Of a stretch of 64,000 bases of DNA, positions 11,039 to 22,945 are shown one piece after another. The position numbers were made by a program, and so were the translations under genes. The stretch comes from Sphagnum compactum (taxonomy: Eukaryota; Bryophyta; Sphagnopsida; Sphagnales): NCBI GenBank assembly GCA_965153455.1, contig OZ234495.1:10164875-10228874 (forward strand), read 5' to 3'. Below the pieces are notes generated by a model. It made no database searches, was not told where the DNA came from, and saw only the letters and a list, made by a program, of their open reading frames with translations. Each line of letters begins with the position of its first letter. The first letter of the stretch is position 1.

Positions 11039-12821
11039 TTAGTGTGTACCGTGGGCAGCTGCTGCTGCAGCAAAAGGCCTCTGATGATCCTGCTGCTGCA
11101 AGTAGCAGCAGCTGGGTTCTTCATCATGTAGACGCTGATCCGGCTCATGTGTTGTATCATTGCTCAGCCAGGCGGCGACGGGATTCAGCTTCGTCGGCTG
11201 CAACGTCTTTACATCTGTACTACATTGTATCTGCGTGCTGGGTTGCATGTTGATTGCCTTGAAGCTACACGTAAGAGTGGAATCAGATGCAGGGATTTCA
11301 TCGACATTCAGGAGCAGCTGCTGCTCATGATGATCCCCTGATGGGTTCTTTGTAATGTTGAAGAGTTCATGATCTGCGCTTGAATAAGTCTCGAAGCTGG
11401 ATATGGAGTAGCAGCTGGGCGAGTTCGTCGAAGAAGCACGATAGGTTGTCGAGGCGATGCTGCTGGCCGTCGGCGGACCTGTTGATTGGGAATCAAACGT
11501 GTTGAATTCCGAAGAGACCGTCGACTTGGTGTCGTTAATAATGCTGCTGCTCGAGTTCGAAGAGGTCGATCCGAAGGAGCTGGAGTTGCCGCCGCCGCCG
11601 CGGAGGGACGAGAACATGGAGGAGACGGATCGTGAGGGAATTCCGTTAGATTGTGTACTCTGTATGGACCTTGGTGTGATCGTGGTGTGTTGCTGCCGCC
11701 ATGAGGAACCACGGGTGGCAGTTGTTTGCTGATGGCAAAGGAACGAATGCTATCGACGCCTCCGCTGTTCCGCACGCGCGTCACAAAGCACGTCAGATGA
11801 TCAATGAAGTACTTCCTGTCTTTCTTCATGGTCCTGTACACAATGTGACGCCACCCAAAACTCAGTTCTGCTTCCTACCAGTCCTTTCTGAATGCCTTGA
11901 TCTCGACCGAGAATGGAAGCACATGAACATACTGCAAGCACAAGCTCTGCTATTACCCATTGGAACTCATGTGTACCAGAAGCTGGAAAGAAGGAATCCT
12001 AAAGGTTTCACATCTTGACCATATTGCACCTGTCAATAACAACATGGTAAGCTCCAGACGTTTTGGCTTCTTCCACAACAATGAGCTTGGGATGGAGACC
12101 TGCCCTCACCTCGATCACCAACTGAACCTGCAGCATGATCAGTGTTCAACAGCAAACAGAATATTGGAGCACTGGTGGCGCATCAGAAGGCGGTTGCTAA
12201 CAACTGCAAACAAGCTAGCTATGACGAACTAATCGAGCATGACTAGTAGTGATCAGTAATGACATGCAGCTGCAGGCGTGAGAAATGATCAGAGGTCTAC
12301 AGCAGTCGCAACAGCAATTCTCTCACCCCTGCCTTCTCACACCAAACATCCAGATCTTCGATGTTTTGAAGCATGAACTTCTTGTGGGCGATCTCGGTCT
12401 CTAGTATTTTGCGATTTGCTCCGGTCCAACTGTTCTCATCCACCCGGCATTTGTACCCCACTGCCAAAAACCACCCAACACAACAACAACAACAAAAAAA
12501 ACCCATGATCATGACGCTAGACTTCCTGCAGCAGTTCCTGCTCATGGTACTACTTTGAAACTTGCAATAGTGCCGGTGCATGTAGTCTAACCTCTTCTGC
12601 ATGCATGCATGTAGGCGAGATTAATCTAGTGGGGACTTCTTACTAGGATTCAAGATGTGGGTGAGAACTCCCACGAGTCGTAAGGCATCTCCCTTGCGTG
12701 CAACATGTCCCAGGGCCCAGTTGAGTGCGTTTGATGAGACTTCCTTGTTCACATCCAGTACTACAAGAACCACTCCCTGCGCCGCCGTTTGCGGACTCGC
12801 GGCCTTGATCGCAAATTCCAT
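11039..12821 (-). pseudogene. Truncated USP-domain/protein-kinase-like gene (inactive receptor-like kinase type)
   Basis: Exons on the minus strand: 12821-12644, 12460-12327, 12127-12030 and from 11833. They give an N-terminal universal-stress-type fold: QGVVLVVLDVNKEVSSNALN, WALGHVARKGD, VQLVIEVRAGLHPKLIVVEE, AKTSGAYHVVIDR, TMKKDRKYFIDHLTC. This matches the N terminus of the plant 'inactive protein kinase' family, where a serine-rich linker and a kinase domain follow. Here the linker is present (SSFGSTSSNSSSSI, FETYSSADHELFNITK) but in a different frame from the preceding exon sequence, so a frameshift lies around 11650-11720. The kinase domain is absent: the frame stops at 11039-11041, inside the target-site sequence next to the inserted small element. 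Start at 12821 is the first ATG after an in-frame TGA. Either a decayed gene or one now encoding only the stress domain. Confidence 0.75.
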
Positions 12822-13951
12822 CAGCTCGCACCCGACGTCTCTCGCCTCCTCAGGATCACTCCACCACTTTGCTCAGCTTGGGCCTCCTCCTCAGATTCGA
12901 GATAGTAGCTGCCGCGACAGCGTCACACGGGATGATCTGTGCTCAAGACTCCGAAGTGTAGTACCGCTTGTTCGGTCAAGCTGGGGCCGACCACCATCAG
13001 CAAAACAGCCATACAATAAGTCTTTGTCGTATGCAACGTTTCCGATTGCTCCAGTTCCGGACGACAATCCACTGGTCGATCGAAAGGGAGTTTAGCGTCA
13101 ATCACGGAAAGAATTTGGTCGTGACGAGATCAGCAGCTGGTTGTCGACTACGAGAGGCTGGCTATGACGTCGGGTACTATGGAAAGTGCAGTGTACAGCA
13201 GCTACAGCGGCAGAGTGTGATGCACGAGGGAATGCAAAATCAGTTCCGCATGCTTCGGAGAGCTGGTCTTCACAGAAGCAGTAAAGACAAAAGAATAAGG
13301 GTTAGGACAAAAAAAAGGAGACTGTGAGAGGGCGAAGGCGAAGGGATTGGGAGTTGAATGATCATCATGCTTGCAAACCCGAAGCGCACCGAGGCTGCAC
13401 TGCCGGCCGGCCGCCATTTCAGTGTCAGCAGCTTTTTCGATGGGGATCACTCAATTCGGCGAGTCCGCTCCGAGCTTCGCATATTCCGACCGCACTTTTA
13501 CACCAACTCCAGTCCAGTTCGTGGAGAGACAGACAGGCCATGGCCCACACAACACTGGACCCGATTTTCCCGTGAACATTTGATCTCCGATCCCTTGTTT
13601 GATGCGATCCCCAACTGCTGCTGCTATTGTGCATTTCGATTGTCTTGCACCCTGTTTTTAGCAGGCAGCTGCTGCTGTTGCTGCTGCCCCATGAACGGTT
13701 TCCGAATCGTCCCTCCTGCAAAACTAGGTCGCGATTCATTGCAAATTTTCGTCGATTGCCGACTACACACTTGCACTGGAGCAAATCAAACACTGGGATC
13801 CTGACGATTCTGCTCTCATGACCGAGAACGAGACATGTAGATTTGCAATCCTGAGACTTTGTATGCGTGAAGGAGCGAGAGAGAGAGAGATCTTACGAAC
13901 ACTGCGACGCCCTGCGATTCCTGCGTCCGAACGCTGGCCTCCTCGACGAGA

Positions 13952-14086
13952 GGAGATCCTTAGCAGGCCCTTGCGACAGGGTCCCTAAGAAACCGACCAT
14001 TAAGTGGGGTACCTAATTAGACCGAGCATTGGGAGGGGCTCGTTAATAGAGCCTTGAGAAGGAGTCCTTAAAAGACCCCACACAGG
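13952..14086. repeat. Degenerate tandem repeat of about 28 bases
   Basis: About five imperfect units align on GATCCTTAGCAGGCCCTTG, GTCCCTAAGAAACCGACCA, GTACCTAATTAGACCGAGCA, GGCTCGTTAATAGAGCCTTG and AGTCCTTAAAAGACC. Each unit has a (C)CTTA/TTAA core followed by an A-G-ACC-like segment. No function is apparent. Confidence 0.6.
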
Positions 14087-14779
14087 TCTTTTAACATGTT
14101 TCATCAACAAAGATTTTGAAGATTGGGACCTATCTTCAACATGTTTTGCAAATTGAAGATGTCCAATTTGGTATCAATTTTTTTTTTCCCATTTGTGTCC
14201 TTGAATGATTTTCTTCACAATTTTCTTCACCCATGATTATTTGTTTTGGGCGGATGGGTGAAGAAGAAATGCGCATTTTTTACAATCCCTCTTTCAGCAC
14301 ATGTGATACTTGAATGGTGTATCTAGTAATTGCTATCAACCATAAACAAACCTATATCAATGTTATCTCTATATATTCAAAGGAAATTGAACAACTTTGC
14401 AACTAGCTAAGCTAAGAGCTCTCAACATCTAAGCTAAAAATTCAAATACAACCATGCGGCCTTTGGACAAAACTTGGCACACAAGGATTTGTGATGCTTG
14501 TATGGATCATGTAACATGGATGACATACAAAAACTGATTTTTTTAAGAGGAGAAGTTAGTCGAGTACAAAGTTCAAAAAAATTAGGGAAACTCAAATATT
14601 TCACCATGCATGCAAAAAAAAAAAAATCTTCCAAAAAAAAAAAAAAACAAATCCTGTAAAAGAAACCAATTTAATCCTTCAAGATATTATTATAACACTC
14701 TATAACTAATAACCTCAAGTTTCAACACAAGCCAAAATATATCATCTTTCAAAAATCCTCATATAATAAAAATAGACCT

Positions 14780-14802
14780 ATTATTATTATTATTATTATT
14801 AC
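14780..14802. repeat. (TTA)n microsatellite
   Basis: An uninterrupted run of ATT/TTA trinucleotides inside AT-rich DNA between the kinase-like and OTU genes. Confidence 0.95.
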
Positions 14803-16353
14803 CTAATAGGGGCCTATAAAAATCCCTGAAGCTATATCCTTAAGGGCCTTGGTAGGCAAGGCCAACAACAAACATACATTTGACAGGGTCAATTTTGTCT
14901 GTATTTGTGGATTCTGTATTGACAGAATGAGCTGCTTGAGCCGTTTCTGTCACTTTTTGGCTTACATTATTAGTTTAGTACCTATCTCTGCTGCTTTTGT
15001 GACCTACGAATGAACCTTTATGACATGGAATGTACCCTCGGGGACACATTCCGCCGACACATTCCGCCTCTTGTCTTTAGAACGGCTTGGAATCGCCAGG
15101 TACAACAGACCTTTAACGTATTTGAAAGAAGACTTGTTCAGACAATTTTAGGGTTTGTTTGTTTGTGAGAGGGATCGCTTGGGTTTCATCGCGACCTCGC
15201 CATCGATGCACCGCAGCAGCAGCAGCCGCAGCAGCAGGTGAGAAACACGTTTGTGCCATCAATTTTCCTTGTCGAATCCTGAAGTCTAGAGATGTAGAAA
15301 ACAGCCCGAAGTTGAGCTACAATTTTGTAAATGATGGATTGCACTGCACTTCACGGTTAGTTTCTTCTTTTTTTGTCTGCTTCTTTCTTCTCCTGGAATT
15401 TTTCAAGGAATGATGCACTGCTGCTCTTTGGCTACCTCATGAAGAATATTTCTTAACATCAAGATTGGCACGGGTGTGAACAGTTTAGTTTTAGAGTGTA
15501 GTTCTGTGAAGATGCAAGAAAAAGTTCTGTTAAGCAGTGGGATTTGCACACTCATGTTCGGCACTTCCTGAATTCCGTAATACGTGAGCAGCATGGCTTC
15601 TCTCTGGACTCAGATTGTGGCCTGTTGTTGGGATGGGTCTGATTTCATCTGGAGTCAAGTTGTTTTTGTGAATTTTGCTTTGGATTGCACAATCATTATA
15701 TGACTGTTTGCTATCTTCTATCAGATATTTATCTATCCACCCAAGACATAAGGCAATCAGTATTGTGAGTCATCTGTCATAATTCAAATAGTTGCCACTG
15801 GCACAAGCACACATGCATGTATGGTGCAATGATGTGGTGCAATTTCATTGAAAATGAACATGGATACTGCCATCTGATGCCTTAAGACAATAGTTCTTTT
15901 TGTTGAATTCTGACTGTTCATTCCTTTCATGAGGATTGCAGCATTTGTCGTGCCTAGAGGAGTTGCAGATCAAGCATTTGCACATTCAACTGGACAGACT
16001 TCCTGGTTTGGGGCTGTACATGAGACAGGCATTATTTGGAACTCAGGCAGTCTGCAATCAGACACTTACTCAGGTCTCAGAAATCTTTTGTAATTTTGTT
16101 TGGTTTCTGTTGATAGTTTGGGTTGCTTGTAGATTCATGTCAGTTTTTTTCTTTTCTCACCTTTTTGGACCACTTCTTGGCATGCGTCCTCTAGAAAAGT
16201 TTGTATGTTTTACTTGATTTTTCACAAAGTGTGGTATGACTTTGCTCTAGTTTTGGAATTGAAGTGCCTTGTACAGCTAAATTTTATGTTTCTGTTTGGT
16301 ATGATGCTAGAGGATGGAATAGTAACTAGTCTTTGGTTGAGGTGTGGCAACAG

Positions 16354-19300
16354 GTTTTGGATCTCTATCCAGAATCCTATATGGAAACATATCCTGGGGC
16401 AAACTTGGTTGCAAATGATGAGATTATTGCACATACTTTGCAAGAGGAGTTTGAAAGCCTAGCTGCTGATGAAACTTCAGAGGCTGCAAGTCCTATTGTC
16501 CCTGTGATTGAGAACTTGCAGGTAGAGTGTCAGCCTGCTGTATAATCTCTACCCTTGCTATTCCCATTGTTGTGGTGCTATGGGAATGCATCCAGCATGT
16601 CAAATTTAGTTCTAGGAAGTAGCATCATGACCACTTCCTCACTGTAAGTCCTTACCAGGGCTGAAAGGGTTTTCAATCCCTTTCATATCATATTGCTTTC
16701 TTTGGTATTGATCTTGAAATTTATGACGGAGCCATGGCAGGATGATTTTTATCATCTGCCACCAAGAGTGGGCCAAATGGGTAGCTGCTAGAAGTTTCTG
16801 AAAAGGTCACATTTGCCTTAGTTGTAAGGTCCCTATTCATTGCACTGAGAAATGACCTAGGTTACTTTCATAAGACCTAATTTCTTTTGTTGGGTTTTGA
16901 TCACAATATTGTAATACTGCTCAAGGTTAGAATTAAAAGATGGATCACAAACTAGTGTTATATGTTCTTTGTAAGTTTAGCCTTCACACTGGTATTTAGG
17001 ATTATTAGTGACTTAAGCTTTAGTTGACATTTTTCTCCATCAGACATCAGTTTAAGTTTTGTCGTGGGTGTAGGCATTGATGTCACAGATTTGGGATAAT
17101 GGAGTTGCTCTGGCAACAAGAACCGGCAGGGTGTCAACACATTGGGAACGAGATGGAGTAATACAGTACTGGGATGAAGGAGCAATGGAGACAGTAGGAG
17201 AGGGAAACTATAGTGCTGATGACGAGGCCCAGGATGCTCCTCATTATGAGTCAGATGAGGATGACCCACAACAATTACTTGCCCTCTCTGAGGATCTTCC
17301 ACATGACAAAGAGGTGGCAAGACGCCTTACCCAGCTTGACTCAGTACCTGTAAGCTAATCTTCCCCATGTAATCTTAGGCCAGAGTGAACAAACAGCCAC
17401 CATTTTGGCATCCATTGGAAACCTGTCATGACTTGTTGTGGATGAACCACAACTGAGTGAGGTCGGATTTCCTCTTGCTAACCTACCCTTTACAGGATAG
17501 GTCCTGTAGGAAGGTAGGTAGGTAGGTAGGATAATACATGGCTACTAGGTAAGTAGGTGCATGTATATGGTTAGTACGTGTACATAAGGGTTAGTGGGTT
17601 GTTAGTAGGTAGATAGGTGAAAACAGAATCTGAGCTAACCACCCAGGAAATTGTGATGGAACGGAAAAGTGTTTCCTGTCCACCCACCATCCATCCCTCA
17701 TGGTGGGATGGTTGCTGTTGCTTCACTTGCTGTAGTCTTACGGCATCATATGCTTGAGGAGTACACTTCCTCTTCAAGAAAGTTTGAATGCTCATACTTT
17801 GTGTCAAGTCACTTGACTCAAGAAATGCAGTTGACAGGTCCTTACAGAACAGATTACAATGTGATCAATTGTGACCAAGATGTGGCTTTCCTTTCTTATT
17901 TCAGCTTGCTTTTTTACATAAGGCATAGCATTCTATTTTTGGAAGTACTTTTTATACAAATGTAGCATGACGTTATACTACACATGTGCAGCATATTCCA
18001 AAAACTAATGGGAATATCCCAGCTCAAGACATTGCTTCAGAAGATCACCAACGTTTGCTGGACAGGTGAAACCACCTAGTAGCTCCATTACTTCCTTCTT
18101 CATATGTCTGGCATTGCTATAACAAGAATGTAAGGTTCAGAGATAAACACTGTTGTAAGAATTTTTTGAGACCATCTTCTCTTTCCTCATAGGTAGATGT
18201 TATTGGTTGGCTCTTTGGGGGTGGATTTAAAATAGGTTGAGGCTGTATGGACTGAGTGAACAGAGAATTGAAGGTGATGGAAATTGTCAGGTTATCCTTC
18301 TCCCCCTTTGTTAGGTTCTCTTGCACATTTTGTGGAACTTTGCTGTGCCTATGTCAATTGGAGACGTCATCCTTGCCAAGTATGGGTGTGGATCAGATCT
18401 TTCTAGGATTGTGGATCCAAGAGGACTTGAGGCAACTTCTGGTTGGAAGTTCTTTCTGGATGGGGTTCTGGAATAGTTAATCAGTCAAGATTGCTGCAAA
18501 GATGAATGTTTTATGCTAAGGAGAATTTGGGATCTCAGGAGCAGTTGCATGAATGGAAGTCACACTATTGTAGTCCACCTGGTACATGAGTCTTCTATTG
18601 AAACTTACATGGAATTGACTGCTGCAGGCAGTTTACTTGTGCATGTTTTGGTGATTGGGCTGGTGGCAGTTCCGTGCATTGTCAGATCAGCTCTATCGTT
18701 CCCCTGAGCATCACAAGTTTGTGAGGGACTCAGTGGTTAAGCAGGTATCCAATTTCTGTTTGTGATCTATTGCTGCAGTCTGGCTTACTGGCAAAGGAAA
18801 GTGATTAGTGGTCAATCACTTCCTTGGGCAAAGAAATATGACCAGCTCCCTCCACACTTCATTCAGGGTTGGAAGTTCAGTTCTATGTCTGCACAAGAGG
18901 ATTTGATTTGAAATTATTGTACTGTTGTGTATCATATTCAACCAACACCATGGAAATTCAACTTTAATTTGTTGTTCTCCTTTGCTAGCAGTGTTGTTGT
19001 AGCTATCCAGCTTGACATAATTAAATAGAGTGACAGAAGAAGGTTGGAGGGAAAACAGAAGAAACTAGGTTTGCACCTGTACAGTAATTGACTGAGCAGT
19101 AATTACTCTAATACTAGGTAGAGGAAAGAATCTGACCAGCAGTGTATATCTTTTCTAAAGCCAATGCATGGGTGGTGGGAGCAGCTCACGAAGACTCCAG
19201 ATGCATATTCAGGCTATGTCCCCATGCAGTATGATGAATACTTGGAGAACATGGCAAAGTCTGCTGTTTACAAACCCTTTGCTTTTGTATGCTCCTATTG

Positions 19301-20461
19301 TGCCCTGGATGTCTTGGAATTGAAAGTTGATGTGGTACAATCAGGAAGATAATAACCTGAGATGGATGATATGCAGGAATGGTGAATGGGGTGACCATGT
19401 AACACTGCAAGCTGCTGCTGATTATGTAATTTTCCTTTCACGTGCATTGTGCAATTAGATCTCTTTTCCAATTCCAGTTCCTCTCTGTTTATGCTATCAC
19501 TTTTTTCTTGATGGGAGGTATTCCTTGTCCTAAATTGAATTCTGGATCCAATGAAGACCAGAGAAACAGAGAGACACTAAGATAGATAAGATGCTATTCA
19601 ACTGTATCCCAATCATACTAGTCAATGGGAGAATTTACTATTTTTCTGGAAGTCAAGAGACTGTGTTACTGATGCACTGCTGACCATATAGCCTTGCATG
19701 GCCTTGTAGTCTATGACTCTGTGAAAACACAAAGAGAAAGAGAATAGTGGAGTGCAGGTTTCCTGTCTTTGGAACTGCCAAGTGATAGAGCTAAAGCATA
19801 AGCTGTTGTGGGGGATTGCAGTATGGTGTGAAGATTTCTTTGATCACCTCCTTCAAGGACACATGTTTTATTGAGATTGTACCCAAACAGCACAAATCCA
19901 AGAGAGGTCATTACAATTCTTTCTTCATCCTGAAGAGTCACTTGGCCATTGTTTGCATCATGCTGGCATATATTTCATCAACAAATTTTGTGCAAGGTTA
20001 TGGCAAGCAATGCATCTGAACTTGCTTGCTAACCTGAAAGTACATGAAGATGTCTTGTGGGTTATGTACACACTGATCTGAGAGTGTTCTCTGTCAATTT
20101 TTGTATCTGACAATTACTTTTTGTTTTCTTCTTGTAGAAATTCACTTGAGCTTCTGGGCAGAGGTCCACTATAATTCGATCTACCCATTGGAGAGTAAGT
20201 GGTGAACTCTCACTTGTGGTCTGCTCTGCTGACTTCCTTGTACCTGCCATTGATCAAACCCCTAATGGACTTTTTGTACATGAAGGAACCTATGTACCTA
20301 GTTTTATGGGGAGGTTTGTTTGCTTCAGTAGGTAGATTGCTCCAGAGTTCAATAGTCAATTAACTGCACCTCTGACAATTGTGAATTGTTGTGATCTTCT
20401 AACAGATGCTGCAGAGGACCAGTCACATTCTACTCGGAAGAAAAAGCATTGGCTTTACTAA
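16354..20461 (+). CDS. OTU-domain deubiquitinating enzyme (OTU9/10/12-like)
   Basis: Ten exons: 16354-16521, 17074-17349, 17992-18065, 18236-18290, 18670-18744, 19185-19258, 19377-19425, 19822-19906, 20138-20194 and 20406-20461. Phases agree throughout. These encode 322 residues; an upstream start exon is missing from the model (candidate at 15942-16071). OTU enzymes are cysteine proteases that cleave ubiquitin from proteins. The catalytic loop is EGDGNCQ/FRALSDQLYRS, split by an intron just after the catalytic Cys and its Gln. The following blocks are HHKFVRDSVVKQ, YSGYVPMQYDEYLENMAK, GEWGDHVTLQAAADYYGVKI, TSFKDTCFIEIVP and LSFWAEVHYNSIYPLE, which carries the catalytic His. The KKKHWLY end matches the plant family's KKHWLF terminus. 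The N-terminal part is acidic and contains NDEIIAHTLQEEFESL, typical of this subgroup. The donors after 18290 (GTTATC) and 19258 (GTCTGC) are weak. Intron two carries a dispersed repeat. Confidence 0.93.
17411..17705 (+). repeat. Dispersed intronic repeat, copy 2
   Basis: Homologous to 7895-8250 over most of its length, in the same orientation on the + strand. It contains a longer GGTAGGTAGGTAGGTAGG run than copy 1. It sits in the OTU gene's second modelled intron (17350-17991). Confidence 0.8.
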
Positions 20462-22508
20462 AGTTGTTAAATGTACACTGTGGTCAGATCAGTGGACAGT
20501 GAGCAAAAAGTTGTATTTGTGTGCCAACTATGTTTTAGCAGAAAGATATATTTGCTGAAGTGTTGATATTCACCAGTGAAGCCTTGGCTGGCATATATGT
20601 TCTCCAACAGTAGACTCTTGCTGGAGGAGATGAATGTATTTTGATATTGTTGTGATTTCAGATTGCACAAGGAGTGCAATGGGGTTTTGTGGACTTCAAT
20701 TTGAGAGACAATATAAATATGCACTACATGTGCATCATTTACTGTCACTATCATGTTCAAAGGTAAGGAGAAGGGCTTAGGAGGTGACAAGTGACCCGCA
20801 ACGGTGGACAACTATCTGACTTGTTTCATCTTCAGAAAATTACTATTGAAATTTTATAATGGAAGTATGAAATTCTTGGAAATGTAACAATCATGATTGG
20901 ACTCTGCAGAGTGTTGCATGATTATTTTGCCGATTTAGTCTGTGGGAAGTAGTGACAACTAAATCAGTGAAATTCATTGCTAGGTGATAGTCTGATACTT
21001 TTTGACAGTCACATGGGTAAGGATTGCACTCATTCTTGTTGTATGTGATTCTATCCTGACCTGAACTAACACAAACAATGTTGTTCGATTATTTTAAATG
21101 TATTCTTGTGAAGTTTCTCTTCACAATTACATTAATGTATATTTTTATGTTTGTTGAGTTTATTCTAGTCGTCGTTCTAGTTTCCAAAAAAAGTGGATTG
21201 TCAGTAAGGCGTCTCTTCATCTTCCTAGGTGGTGTTGTCTGTAGATTCTTCAATTCCATGCATTTGTAACACTTAGTCTATTTGTGTAAAAAAATTGGTT
21301 CCATGTTCTTGGTGTAATTTACTTTTGTTTGTGGCATATTATGGGGAAAAATAACGATTATCGAACTAACTTGCACCCTAGACCAAATATTGAACTTGGG
21401 ATGGCTTACTTCCCATTATTAATGTATAAAACAGTTATCAACCGAGGGTACAAATCTTGCTTGCTCCTTGCAGGCTATCACAAAAGCAACGTCTCTTTTG
21501 AGTCAATCAAGTGTTGGCAGTTGGAACATGAGCTGATCTATTTTGAGGTTTCATCCTTGTGTGTAAATGTACAGATTATTCACAAAACCTATGACTTCTG
21601 CCATTTAGACAAGCCTTGAAATACATGCTTGGGAATTAGGAGGGGAGCTAGCATATCTGTGGGAACAACATCATACTTGAATCACTTAAGTGAAAAGGAT
21701 AAATTTAAACCTCACGCACTAGGCTTGTTTGCAAGCAAACTGCTGTTTCTGCATGTGATTTTTCTTCATGTATTATTATCAGAACAGCTTTCATGTGGTA
21801 CCAAGCATCAAAACAATAAAATTTCCTTTTCTCAAGACTGAAAATTGATTGGTGATTTAATCAGCAGTTATAGTCTCAAATGTGTTTGGACCATAGAAGT
21901 AGTTACAGCTTGCTTCTGCCCAAACGGCATCTGTTGCTCTGACCTATCATCTATTACACTGCTTGTAACATTCCAAAGGATTTATAGAGCACAAGTTCTG
22001 TTGAAATACCCCAGTCTGTTCAAGGACATGGGTTTTCTAACTTGTCATTGTTTGACCCTCTGATTCTAATCATGTTGAGTGGAGCGCAAAAACAAAAGTG
22101 CAGCATCACACTTTCAGTTGCCACAACATATGTACCGGATTATATTAAGCTTACATAATTTCACAAATCTCTCGTGCAATGCAAGCTCGGGCACTAAAAG
22201 GAAAACTTTGACATTCCTGAGACATCCATGATATTCGATGAGCTTGTGAGAAAAGAGCAATTCCAAGTGGGGGTTCCTGCAAAACAGTATTGATAAACAG
22301 GTGAGTCTTGTCCATAGCTTCCAATCCGCTGTAGCAGAAGGGAAGAGATATGTATTAAAGAGAAGTACTGGCGGTAAGCTACTATGGCTAAATTAGATGA
22401 CATTTTTTTTTCCAGGGAACTATGTATAGTACATGATTGTTTGGTTTATGAACTACTAAGTTTTGATGTGATCTTGTGTAAAAATCAGTTGAGCAGAGCA
22501 AAAATCAG

Positions 22509-22564
22509 TTTCCAATGTTTACATATGATCAGTGAACAGTACTATCATATGTAAACATTGGAAA
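22509..22564. repeat. Perfect 21-base hairpin
   Basis: Arms at 22509-22529 and 22544-22564 are exact reverse complements (core CCAATGTTTACATATGAT) separated by a 14-base loop. The stem is AT-rich. It is followed at once by a TACATACATA/TATATA run. Confidence 0.95.
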
Positions 22565-22713
22565 AATACATACATACATATATATATATATATGCATGAA
22601 CATATTGCTTTATTGAGCTATAAATCATGTATGAATTTTAGAAAATGGTGCGAGCTCAGAAGAAATTTCCCACCTGGTGAAAGTTCCCAGATATGTGCCC
22701 TTTTTCAACTTTG

Positions 22714-22945
22714 ATTGGATGGAACTTGTCGCTGAGGTTCGCTGAGGTTCGCTGCAGTTAGAAGGCCTCCCAAGATAGGGGATGCTTGGATTGAGCTGCG
22801 CATGAGTGTTTTCTGCGGCTGGATGGAACTTGTCGTTGAGGTCCGCTACAGGTAGGATGCTGCCCAGGGCCATGTTAGGATAGGGGATAAGATTAAGTGG
22901 TAATAAGATTAAGTGGTACATGAGTGTTTTTCCTGGGGCTAGAGC
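22714..22945. repeat. Tandem duplication of about 105-110 bases
   Basis: Two diverged copies both begin GGATGGAACTTGTCG(C/T)TGAGG and both end near CATGAGTGTTTT(C/T)C. The first spans about 22720-22817 and the second about 22818-22945; they share AGATAGGGGAT/GGATAGGGGAT in the middle. The second copy is also the left arm of the large inverted repeat. Confidence 0.8.

Larger units (their letters stand above)
12822..16353. other. Upstream regions of the kinase-like and OTU genes
   Basis: No complete gene was recognised. Between 12822 and about 13900 the DNA is GC-richer, with CTG/CAG runs (about 13615-13690) and a GAGAGAGA tract near 13880; it probably holds the promoter and leader of the leftward kinase-like gene. 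A degenerate tandem repeat lies at 13952-14086 and (TTA)n at 14780-14802. From about 15130 rightward the sequence probably contains 5' exons of the OTU gene; one candidate in correct phase is 15942-16071, ending in CAG before GTCTCAG. Confidence 0.45.

Noticed and set aside
11044-11732. Plus-strand open frames opposite the serine-rich linker
   Set aside because: They arise from GC-rich CAG/CTG codons of the minus-strand gene and have no family features.
13324-13804. Overlapping frames of 80-150 residues on both strands
   Set aside because: Frames overlap in all registers, are Cys/Trp-rich and match no family; more likely a GC-richer upstream region.
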